From: Alistipes sp.
GTDB lineage: Bacteria > Bacteroidota > Bacteroidia > Bacteroidales > Rikenellaceae
Length of the DNA: 8,940 bases
Direction of reading: 5' to 3'
Assembly: GCA_031285485.1 (NCBI GenBank)
Contig: JAITWC010000024.1
Coordinates: 1 to 8,940 of the forward strand
Of this stretch, positions 1 to 6,319 are shown in pieces (within the stretch, counting starts at the first letter, position 1; each line of letters opens with the position of its first letter). The position numbers were made by a program, and so were the translations under genes. The notes beneath the pieces are model-generated. The model was given only the letters and a program-made list of their open reading frames with translations, was not told where the DNA came from and did no database searches.

Positions 1-66
1 CAACTTCAAAACCACTCGAAATTGAGCCTCCGAAATTTTCGTGTTTTTTATGTACTTGTTGCGCAT
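1..66 (-). CDS. IS1595-like transposase, N-terminal fragment (continues off the left edge)
   Basis: Reading leftward from the ATG at 66-64, the frame stays open for 22 codons to the window edge and begins MRNKYIKNTKISEAQFR. A basic start followed by an 'ISEAKFRE'-like stretch is, from memory, how many Bacteroidetes IS1595-family (ISXO2-like, DDE) transposases begin; the next segment would be a helix-turn-helix. The catalytic domain is outside the window. The stretch is AT-rich, unlike the neighbouring lon gene, which suits a mobile element. A TAAATTTG -7 box lies 20 bases upstream of the start. The insertion-sequence end should lie between about 94 and 168, but I could not identify a terminal inverted repeat there. 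A second overlapping minus-strand frame starting at 109 is also open, so the frame choice rests on the family resemblance alone. Confidence 0.45.
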   Translation of the reverse strand, partial: MRNKYIKNTKISEAQFRVVLKL

Positions 67-85
67 TATGCTTCACATAGTTACG

Positions 86-93
86 CAAATTTA
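86..93 (-). promoter_or_regulatory. Putative -7 box (TAAATTTG) for the left-edge transposase
   Basis: On the minus strand the bases read TAAATTTG, matching the Bacteroidetes primary sigma factor consensus TAnnTTTG. The box ends 19 bases before the ATG at 66, leaving a very short untranslated leader. I see no convincing TTTG -33 element 19-21 bases further upstream, so the promoter would be weak or the match is chance in AT-rich sequence. Confidence 0.35.
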
Positions 94-168
94 ATGCATT
101 TATTCGCATCTTGAACCTACATTTTATATCCTCTTTGACGACTTAAGACGTCATGGGTGTTTCCAGAT

Positions 169-2592
169 TCAATCCAGTGCCAATGCGAGCACTTCGTCGT
201 TGTTCTTCACGAAACTGAAGTTCATGCCAGCCACATATTGCTCCCTGATCTCGGAGATATCCTTGCGGTTGTCCTCGCTCAAGATGATGTCGGTAATTCC
301 GGCGCGTTTGGCGGCTAGAATTTTTTCTCGAATCCCACCCACAGGCATCACGCGGCCCCGAAGGGTGGTTTCGCCGGTCATGGCGATGCGTTCCTTCACC
401 TTGCGGCCGGTGTAGCTCGACACTATCGAAGTGACCATCGTGATGCCCGCCGAGGGGCCGTCCTTGGGAATGGCTCCTTCGGGGACGTGGATGTTGAGGT
501 CGCGCGTCTTGAACATCTCGGGGTCGATGCCGAGTTCGGCGTGATGGGCCTTCACCCATTCAAGGGCTATGGTGGCCGACTCTTTCATCACTTCGCCGAG
601 GTTTCCGGTGAGGTGCAGTTCTCCCTTGCCGGGTGTGAGGATACTTTCGACGTAGAGAATGTCGCCGCCCACCTGGGTCCAGGCCAGTCCCGTAACGACG
701 CCTACAATTCCGCCCACCTCGTACTCGTCACGCAGATACTTGGGCACGCCGAGAATTTTTTCGACGTCGGTGGCGCTGATCTCGGACGTGTATTCCTCGC
801 CGAAGCCTATCTGCTTTGCGCGGTAGCGGGCTATTTTGGCGAGGTGTTTGTCAAGCAAGCGCACTCCCGACTCGCGGGTGTATTCGCTCACTATCTTGGC
901 GAGCGAGGTGTCGGGAATTGTGAGCGCGTCTTCCGGAATGCCGTGCGCGCCGCGTTGTTTGGTCAACAGGTGTTGCTGCGCTATCCGCACCTTGTCTTCG
1001 AGCAGGTAACCAGGGATGTCGATCATCTCCATGCGGTCTCTCAGGGCGGGGTTTACGGCGCTCGTGTCGTTGGCGGTGGCTATGAACAGCACCTTCGACA
1101 GATCGTATTCGACATCGAGGTAGTTGTCGTGGAACGTTGTGTTCTGTTCGGGGTCAAGCACTTCGAGAAGCGCACTCGACGGGTCGCTATGATTTCCGCG
1201 CCCCACCTTGTCCACCTCGTCGAGGATAATGACGGGGTTCGACGAACCGGCGCGGCGGATGGTCTGGATTATCCGTCCCGGCATGGCGCCGATGTATGTG
1301 CGGCGGTGTCCGCGGATCTCAGCCTCGTCATGCAGACCCCCGAGCGCTATCCGACCGAACTTACGGCCCAGTGCCTCGGCCACACTCTTGCCCAGCGATG
1401 TTTTGCCGACTCCCGGAGGGCCGTAGAGGCAGAGTATGGGCGACTTGAGGTCACCTTTGAGCTTTATCACCGCGAGGTGTTCGAGTATTCGGTCTTTCAC
1501 CTCGTCGAGCCCGAAGTGGTCTTTGTCGAGTTGTTTGCGGGCTCGGACCAGATCGAGGTTGTCCTCGGTGGTCTCCTGCCACGGAAGTTCAAGCAACAGG
1601 TTGAGGTAGGTGGTTTGCACGCTGTGTTCGGCCACGGCGGGGTTGAGCCTTTCGAGCCGCGACAGTTCCTTTTCGAACATGTCGGCCATCTCCTTACTCC
1701 ACTTCTTGCCCTTGGCTTTGGCGCGCATCTTCTCGATCTCGTCGCTCGATCCTTCGCCCAATTCCTCCTGGATGGTGGTGATTTGCTGCCGCAGGTAGTA
1801 GTCGCGTTGCTGTTTGTCGATTTCCTGCTTCACTTTTCCCTGAATGTTGTTCTTCAACTCGACCAGTTGCTGTTCGTTGAGCAGAATTTCGAGCAGTCGT
1901 TTTGCCCGTGCGAGCAGACCCGGGGCCTCCAGCAGTTTCTGCCGGTCGGAGTCCTTGAGGTCGAAGTTAGTGCAGATGAAATTTATGATGCCGCGCCTTG
2001 AGTCTATGTTCTTGATCGCGAAGGCGGCTTCTTTGGGCATGCCGGGCGAGATGTTGATAATTTCGAGGGCAATGTCGCGGATCGAGTCGACCAAAGCGCC
2101 GAACTCAACGTGGTCTTTAGGGGGCGCAATGTCCCTCACCGGGATCACCGACGCCCTCAGATATGGCTCGGAGGTGATGTACTCCATGATCTCGATCTTT
2201 TCGAGGCCGTGGAGGATGACGGTGAGGTTGCCGTTGGGCATTTCGAGTATCTTGAGGATACGAGCGGCGGTGCCGACGCTGTAAAGGTCTTTGGGCGAGG
2301 GGTTGTCGAGGCTGTGTTCGTGTTGCAGCACGGCACCGAGCACCCCCCCCGACTGGTCGACGTCGTGGACGAGGCGCATCGATTTCTCTCGGCCGACGGT
2401 GATGGGGGTTATTGCGCCGGGAAAGAGTACCGACGAACGCAGCGTCAGGATGGGTATCACGCTGGGTATCTTGATGTCGATCGGCATGTCATCATCATCG
2501 GCCGACACAATGGGGATCACCTGGTGCGTTCCCTCGAATAGATCGCCCGTCCCGGCCAACTCTTCCGCTTTTATCTTATTTCCTTTGCTCAT
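169..2592 (-). CDS. lon: Lon ATP-dependent serine protease (LonA type)
   Basis: Complete 807-residue LonA, a normal length for Bacteroidetes. It is a cytosolic hexamer that unfolds and degrades damaged or short-lived regulatory proteins. The N-terminal LAN substrate-binding domain spans about residues 43-245, followed by a helical, coiled-coil-rich linker (about 246-350). The AAA+ module has Walker A GPPGVGKT (391-398), Walker B VIILDEVDK (454-462), sensor-1 ATAN (505-508), arginine-finger region RDR (518-520) and sensor-2 RESGVR (573-578). The C-terminal protease domain carries PKDGPSAG with catalytic Ser714 and its partner Lys757 in VGGIREK, 43 residues apart as in E. coli Lon. All key residues are intact. 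The ATG at 2592 is chosen because a -7 box lies 30-37 bases upstream of it; there is no Shine-Dalgarno, as expected in this phylum. An acidic run (Asp32-Asp35) precedes the LAN domain. A G8 homopolymer encodes Ser81-Val84. No canonical terminator is visible downstream; 136-153 can form only a weak 5-bp stem (TGACG/CGTCA). Confidence 0.98.
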   Translation of the reverse strand: MSKGNKIKAEELAGTGDLFEGTHQVIPIVSADDDDMPIDIKIPSVIPILTLRSSVLFPGAITPITVGREKSMRLVHDVDQSGGVLGAVLQHEHSLDNPSPKDLYSVGTAARILKILEMPNGNLTVILHGLEKIEIMEYITSEPYLRASVIPVRDIAPPKDHVEFGALVDSIRDIALEIINISPGMPKEAAFAIKNIDSRRGIINFICTNFDLKDSDRQKLLEAPGLLARAKRLLEILLNEQQLVELKNNIQGKVKQEIDKQQRDYYLRQQITTIQEELGEGSSDEIEKMRAKAKGKKWSKEMADMFEKELSRLERLNPAVAEHSVQTTYLNLLLELPWQETTEDNLDLVRARKQLDKDHFGLDEVKDRILEHLAVIKLKGDLKSPILCLYGPPGVGKTSLGKSVAEALGRKFGRIALGGLHDEAEIRGHRRTYIGAMPGRIIQTIRRAGSSNPVIILDEVDKVGRGNHSDPSSALLEVLDPEQNTTFHDNYLDVEYDLSKVLFIATANDTSAVNPALRDRMEMIDIPGYLLEDKVRIAQQHLLTKQRGAHGIPEDALTIPDTSLAKIVSEYTRESGVRLLDKHLAKIARYRAKQIGFGEEYTSEISATDVEKILGVPKYLRDEYEVGGIVGVVTGLAWTQVGGDILYVESILTPGKGELHLTGNLGEVMKESATIALEWVKAHHAELGIDPEMFKTRDLNIHVPEGAIPKDGPSAGITMVTSIVSSYTGRKVKERIAMTGETTLRGRVMPVGGIREKILAAKRAGITDIILSEDNRKDISEIREQYVAGMNFSFVKNNDEVLALALD
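2343..2350. repeat. C8 homopolymer (G8 in the lon coding strand)
   Basis: Eight consecutive C on the plus strand fall in lon codons 81-84 (Ser-Gly-Gly-Val), early in the LAN domain. Gain or loss of one base would truncate Lon to roughly its first hundred residues. The present length keeps the frame open. Confidence 0.9.
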
Positions 2593-2621
2593 GATGTCTC
2601 ACACAAATAATTATGACGGTG

Positions 2622-2629
2622 CAAAGGTA
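2622..2629 (-). promoter_or_regulatory. lon promoter, -7 box TACCTTTG
   Basis: The minus strand reads TACCTTTGCACC, an exact match to the Bacteroidetes TAnnTTTG element, with the extension commonly seen in the order. Transcription would start around 2615, giving a leader of about 23 bases before the lon ATG. The expected -33 position (around 2649-2653) has no TTTG, so either the -33 is degenerate or an activator helps. No heat-shock element that I can recognise is present. Confidence 0.7.
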
Positions 2630-2653
2630 CTAAAATTTTCCTATCTGTGAAGT

Positions 2654-2688
2654 AGTCAGGAGATAAATTACTGACTGTAAGGTGTCAG
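2654..2688. repeat. Three GTCAG/CTGAC half-sites in the lon-susC divergent region
   Basis: AGTCAG at 2654-2659 and CTGACT at 2671-2676 form a perfect 6-bp inverted repeat with an 11-base AT-rich spacer. A third copy, GTCAG, follows at 2684-2688 in the first orientation. The cluster lies just upstream of the lon promoter and about 50 bases upstream of the susC -33 element, a usual place for a dimeric regulator to bind. The half-sites are short, so chance cannot be excluded. Confidence 0.35.
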
Positions 2689-2738
2689 CATTCGGTAAAG
2701 TGCATATTGTGAGGAATGTTCAGGTATTAATCCGCATT

Positions 2739-2771
2739 TTTGCTGTTTTTACGAAATTTTTGCTATATTTG
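2739..2771 (+). promoter_or_regulatory. Promoter of the susCD operon (TTTG - 21 bp - TATATTTG)
   Basis: TTTG at 2739-2742 and TATATTTG at 2764-2771 are separated by 21 bases. This fits the Bacteroidetes housekeeping promoter (-33 TTTG, -7 TAnnTTTG, spacing near 19-21). Transcription would begin near 2777-2779, leaving about 235 untranslated bases before susC. It is the best-formed promoter in the window and points rightward, divergent from lon. Confidence 0.75.
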
Positions 2772-2781
2772 CGCTATGACC

Positions 2782-2798
2782 TCGTATGAAACATACGA
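2782..2798 (+). promoter_or_regulatory. Leader hairpin 1 (7-bp perfect stem at the mRNA 5' end)
   Basis: TCGTATG (2782-2788) and CATACGA (2792-2798) are exact reverse complements around an AAA loop. The element starts only about five bases after the predicted transcription start. It may be a 5' stabilising stem in RNA or a palindromic operator in DNA; the sequence does not decide. Confidence 0.55.
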
Positions 2799-2821
2799 CA
2801 CCACACGGATCCCGCCCGTCA

Positions 2822-2869
2822 CCGGGTGCGTTGCCGGCACCGGATGTTGTATTTTTACCCCCCCATCCG
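2822..2869 (+). promoter_or_regulatory. Leader hairpin 2 with a mutually exclusive alternative stem
   Basis: CCGGGTGC (2822-2829) pairs with GCACCGG (2837-2843), giving 7 bp with one bulged G and a 7-base loop. It is followed after three bases by the T-rich stretch TTGTATTTTTA (2847-2857), which makes it terminator-like. CGGATG (2841-2846) can instead pair with CATCCG (2864-2869). The two stems share bases 2841-2843, so only one can form at a time. A C7 run (2858-2864) sits in the alternative loop. Confidence 0.45.
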
Positions 2870-2901
2870 TTAAATTTTATACATATTTCGATCGTTCCAC
2901 C

Positions 2902-2932
2902 CGCCGCTCACCCCGTTCCGGGGTGGGCGGCG
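2902..2932 (+). promoter_or_regulatory. Leader hairpin 3 (14-bp GC-rich stem, TTC loop)
   Basis: Bases 2902-2915 pair with 2919-2932 over 14 positions: 13 Watson-Crick pairs and one G-U (2908 with 2926), closed by a 3-base loop. This is a very stable stem. The bases after it (CTGTGTTTGGGGG) are not a proper U-tract, so it is more likely a pause site, roadblock or stability element than a full intrinsic terminator. Confidence 0.7.
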
Positions 2933-2944
2933 CTGTGTTTGGGG

Positions 2945-2964
2945 GTTGCCACACAAGTGGCAAC
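2945..2964 (+). promoter_or_regulatory. Leader hairpin 4 / palindrome (8-bp perfect stem)
   Basis: GTTGCCAC (2945-2952) and GTGGCAAC (2957-2964) are exact reverse complements around an ACAA loop, 50 bases before the susC start. It could be an RNA stem that protects the coding message or a DNA binding site for a dimeric regulator. Confidence 0.6.
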
Positions 2965-3014
2965 GACGAAAACCATTTTACAACCCTGTATATTAACCTA
3001 AAATTACACAATCA

Positions 3015-6000
3015 ATGAGAAAATCTACTCTTTTGAAGTCGTTCCTCGTTGCGGTGTCGCTCTCGCTGGCTGCGGTGGGTGCCCGAGCGCAGGATCTGAC
3101 AGTGACCGGAACCGTCAGCGACGGTGCCGGAGCGCCCGTCGCGGGAGCGCTGGTCGTTGTGGAGGGCACCTCGGTGGCGTCCGTCAGCGACGGCGAGGGC
3201 AATTATTCGATCCGCGTCCCGCGCGACGGTTCGCTGACCGTTTCGTTCCTCGGCTACGTCGACCAGACGGTGGCCGTCGGCGGACGAACACGGGTCGACA
3301 TCGTGCTGGAGACGGCGGCCGAACAGATCGACGACGTCGTCGTGATCGGGTACGGCACCCAGACCAAAGGCAACCTGACCGGTTCCTACGGTATCGCTAC
3401 CGCCGAGGATATCAAGGACCGTCCCGTGATGTTCGCCTCCCAGATGCTTCAGGGTCTGGTCCCGGGGCTAAACATCACCCAAACCAATGGCGCCATCGAC
3501 CAGACCCCCTCCATCAATGTCCGCGGACGCGGCGGGATCGCCACTGGTAACAACTCCGCCAACGGAGTGACCAACCCCATCGTGCTTATCGACGGTATCG
3601 AAGGCGACATCAACAGGATCAACCCTTCCGACATCGACAACGTCACCGTGCTCAAGGATGCCGCGGCAGCCTCGATCTACGGTTCGAAAGCGGCGTTCGG
3701 TGTGATCCTGATCACCACCAAGCGCGGCGCGCAGGGAAAAACCAGGGTTAATTACAGCAACAACTTCAGGTGGAGTACACCCACCAAGCTCCCCGAAACG
3801 CCCGACTCGGTGACATTCGCCGCCTACTACAACGACAATATGGTGAACAGTGGCGGAGGTATGCACTTCAGTCCCGAATGGATGCAGGCGATGGTGGACT
3901 TCCAGGCTGGCAAGTTCGCGAACACCATATACAAGAACGGCGGTACCACCGAGGGACAACGCTGGGGAGAGGGCTTCGACCCGTGGGGGGTAGACCCGAA
4001 CGGCAGCGACGTGAAGATCGGCGGTTTCAACAACATCGACTACTACGATGAGCTGTTTAAAAAGTATGCTTTCGCGCAGGAGCACAATCTGAGCCTTTCC
4101 GGAGCCCAGGGCCGCGTGAATTACTACACCTCGGTCAACTATGCCGACCAGACAGGTCTTATGGGTTTCGGCAGCGACAACTTCGACAGATATTCGGTGA
4201 ACGCCCGTATCGGCTATCAGGTACTCGATTGGATCGACTTCACCTACAATGTCAGGTTCAACCGCGACATCTACGACAGACCCACGGATATGTACAACTA
4301 TGGAGATGTGGGGCGCCAAACATGGCCGCTGCTACCGCTCTACGACGGCAATGGTAAGTTGAGAGCCCGCCTGCCCCTGAGGGCCGAATTAGGCGGCAAC
4401 GAAGTCAGAAGGACCGACAACATTACCCAGCGTGTCCAGATGGTGTTCGAACCGATCGACAACTGGCGCACGACTCTCGAAGCGGCCTACGTGACACGCT
4501 ACGAAGACAACCATCGCGTGGGATACCCGACCTACGGCGGCGACGGCGGACATTGGGATGTCGACGGCAATCTCATTGCACGAACCACGGGCGAAAGTTC
4601 CATTCAGAATAATGCGACCTTCCGCGACCAGTTCACACTGAACCTTTTCTCGGAATACTCGTTCAAGATCGCCGAAGACCACAACTTCAAGGTGATGGCG
4701 GGCTTGCAGGAGGTGAGCGAACAGTCTAAGGGGTACGGTATCAGGAAGCGCGGGGTCATGTTCGAAGACCTGCCATATATCGGCCTGACCTCCGATACCA
4801 ACATGGCCGGAACTCATGTTCCTCCAACTCTCGAAGGTGCCCATCTATGGAAGACGGCTATGTACGGTATATTCGGCCGTATCAACTACGACTACAAACG
4901 CCGCTATCTGTTCGAAGCCAACCTGCGTTACGACGAAACGTCGCGATTCCGCGCCGGCCACCGCGCGGTGTGGGCGCCTTCGGTGTCGGCGGGATGGAAC
5001 ATCGCCGAGGAGAACTTCATGGCCTCGACCCGCGGTTGGATCAATATGTTGAAACTTCGCGCATCCTACGGTACGATAGCCAACCAGAACACCCAGGGTC
5101 AATATCCCACCTACACCCTCATGGGTATCGGTGCGGGCGGAAACGGCGGAAATTGGTGGTGGAACGGGGCCTCGCGACCCAACCAGGCCTCGTCTTCAGG
5201 CACGCTTGAGAATCCCTACATGATGTGGTCGGAGATCGTCACCACCGACGTCGGCTTCGACTTCGCCCTGCTCAGAGATCGTCTGACCGGATCGTTCGAC
5301 TGGTTCAGCCGCCGCAACTCCGACCAGATGGGAAGCCCGCTCAGGCAGCCCGCCGTTATCGGTGTCAGCCCGCCGTACACGAACAGTCTCGAATCGAAGG
5401 ATACTGGTTTCGAAATCAGCATAGGCTGGAACGACAGGCTTCCAAACGGTTTTAGCTACGGTGTCCGAGCCATGTTGTCCGACTACACCACCACCGTTCT
5501 CAAATTCCCCAACAACCCCACCGGGGCAATCGGCACCCATTATCCGGGCCAGAAAGTGGGTAATATCTGGGGTTACGTGACAAAAGGAATGGCACGCACG
5601 CAAGAGGAAATGGACGCACACTTGGCCACCACGAACCAGGACTACATCGATGGGGGAGGCAGATGGGGGGCAGGCGACATCATGTATGTAGACCTCAACG
5701 GCAATGGCAGGATAGATCGGGGCGCCAACACGCTCTTCGATACGGGCGACCGCAAAATTATCGGTAACGACACCCCCAGGTACACATTCTCGCTCGACCT
5801 GACGGCTCAATGGAAAGGATTCGACTTCAGGGCCTTCTTCCAGGGTGTGGGTAAACGTGACTGGCACGCCTCGGGGGGCAACAATTCATTCTTCTGGGGC
5901 GGAATGGGCAACGTGTGGTGGCAGAACTGTTTCACCGTACACCTCGACTCGTGGCGCGACAAGGACACATGGTCTGTGGACAATGGTTACATGACCGAAA

Positions 6001-6305
6001 ATACAAACAACCCATATTTCGCAAAGCCCAAAGGAGGAGGCTACAACACCCAGGTTCAGACCAGATATCTGCAAAACGCCGCCTATATAAGGCTTAAAAA
6101 CCTTCAGATCGGCTACACCCTCCCCACCCGATGGACGCAAAAGGCTTCGATAGAACAAGTAAGGGTATTCTTCTCGGCCGAAAATCTTATGACGATAACT
6201 TCTCTCTTGGACATATACGATCCTGAGACGCTGTTCGGCGGCAACAACGGCAGTATCTATCCTCTCTCCAAAGTGTTCTCATTCGGTGTAAATATTAACT
6301 TCTAA
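3015..6305 (+). CDS. SusC/RagA-family TonB-linked outer membrane transporter
   Basis: Complete 1096-residue SusC-like protein, a usual length for the family. It would form a 22-strand outer-membrane barrel that imports a substrate handed over by its SusD partner, powered by TonB-ExbBD. A Sec signal peptide ends near Ala-Arg-Ala25. It is followed by a carboxypeptidase-D regulatory-like (CarboxypepD_reg) domain (about 28-98), a TonB-box region DDVVVIGYG (106-114) and the plug domain (about 115-240). The plug ends in the SusC signature LKDAAAASIYGSKAAFGV (213-230) followed by ILITTKRG. A calcium-loop-like DLNGNGRID (893-901), the late-barrel motif YIRLKNLQIGYTLP (1024-1037) and a C-terminal Phe complete the barrel. 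There is no STN domain before the regulatory-like domain, so this is not the type that signals to an anti-sigma factor. The ATG at 3015 is chosen because the signal peptide begins there. susD follows after 14 bases. The substrate is unknown: no degrading enzymes are adjacent, and RagA-like peptide uptake is as possible as glycan uptake. Confidence 0.95.
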   Translation: MRKSTLLKSFLVAVSLSLAAVGARAQDLTVTGTVSDGAGAPVAGALVVVEGTSVASVSDGEGNYSIRVPRDGSLTVSFLGYVDQTVAVGGRTRVDIVLETAAEQIDDVVVIGYGTQTKGNLTGSYGIATAEDIKDRPVMFASQMLQGLVPGLNITQTNGAIDQTPSINVRGRGGIATGNNSANGVTNPIVLIDGIEGDINRINPSDIDNVTVLKDAAAASIYGSKAAFGVILITTKRGAQGKTRVNYSNNFRWSTPTKLPETPDSVTFAAYYNDNMVNSGGGMHFSPEWMQAMVDFQAGKFANTIYKNGGTTEGQRWGEGFDPWGVDPNGSDVKIGGFNNIDYYDELFKKYAFAQEHNLSLSGAQGRVNYYTSVNYADQTGLMGFGSDNFDRYSVNARIGYQVLDWIDFTYNVRFNRDIYDRPTDMYNYGDVGRQTWPLLPLYDGNGKLRARLPLRAELGGNEVRRTDNITQRVQMVFEPIDNWRTTLEAAYVTRYEDNHRVGYPTYGGDGGHWDVDGNLIARTTGESSIQNNATFRDQFTLNLFSEYSFKIAEDHNFKVMAGLQEVSEQSKGYGIRKRGVMFEDLPYIGLTSDTNMAGTHVPPTLEGAHLWKTAMYGIFGRINYDYKRRYLFEANLRYDETSRFRAGHRAVWAPSVSAGWNIAEENFMASTRGWINMLKLRASYGTIANQNTQGQYPTYTLMGIGAGGNGGNWWWNGASRPNQASSSGTLENPYMMWSEIVTTDVGFDFALLRDRLTGSFDWFSRRNSDQMGSPLRQPAVIGVSPPYTNSLESKDTGFEISIGWNDRLPNGFSYGVRAMLSDYTTTVLKFPNNPTGAIGTHYPGQKVGNIWGYVTKGMARTQEEMDAHLATTNQDYIDGGGRWGAGDIMYVDLNGNGRIDRGANTLFDTGDRKIIGNDTPRYTFSLDLTAQWKGFDFRAFFQGVGKRDWHASGGNNSFFWGGMGNVWWQNCFTVHLDSWRDKDTWSVDNGYMTENTNNPYFAKPKGGGYNTQVQTRYLQNAAYIRLKNLQIGYTLPTRWTQKASIEQVRVFFSAENLMTITSLLDIYDPETLFGGNNGSIYPLSKVFSFGVNINF

Positions 6306-6319
6306 TCAAGATCACGACA

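Larger units (their letters stand above)
2778..3014 (+). promoter_or_regulatory. Long structured 5' leader of the susCD mRNA
   Basis: Between the predicted transcription start and the susC ATG lie about 235 bases without a recognisable gene. Reading rightward they can fold into four separate hairpins (2782-2798, 2822-2843, 2902-2932, 2945-2964) plus an alternative stem (2841-2846 with 2864-2869) that competes with the second. The last 50 bases before susC are AT-rich and largely unpaired, leaving the start codon open. A leader of this size and structure suggests control after initiation, such as attenuation, RNA-binding protein control or an antisense RNA, but I do not recognise a known riboswitch class. 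An 80-codon frame (ATG 2776) runs the whole leader and ends in a TGA overlapping the susC ATG (ATGA at 3015-3018). Confidence 0.6.

Noticed and set aside
1..109. Alternative minus-strand partial frame starting at 109 (MRINALNLRNYV)
   Set aside because: Open to the edge, but it resembles no family I know and overlaps the IS1595-like frame, which has a nearer -7 box and a recognisable start.
136..153. Candidate lon terminator (TGACG/CGTCA stem)
   Set aside because: Only 5 bp with an 8-base loop and no T-tract on the minus strand.
487..2001. 504-codon plus-strand open frame opposite lon
   Set aside because: It lies wholly antisense to an intact lon with all catalytic motifs. Its His/Val/Glu-rich product has no recognisable domain, as expected of a shadow frame in GC-rich sequence.
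2776..3014. Phase-variable invertible promoter
   Set aside because: The inverted repeats found are short hairpins with 3-7 base loops and do not flank the promoter; no recombinase gene is nearby.
3468..4319. 283-codon minus-strand open frame inside susC
   Set aside because: Antisense to the conserved plug and early barrel of SusC, with a low-complexity Val/His/Gly composition and no promoter.
5196..5867. 223-codon minus-strand open frame inside susC
   Set aside because: Shadow of the SusC barrel; no domain and no upstream signals.
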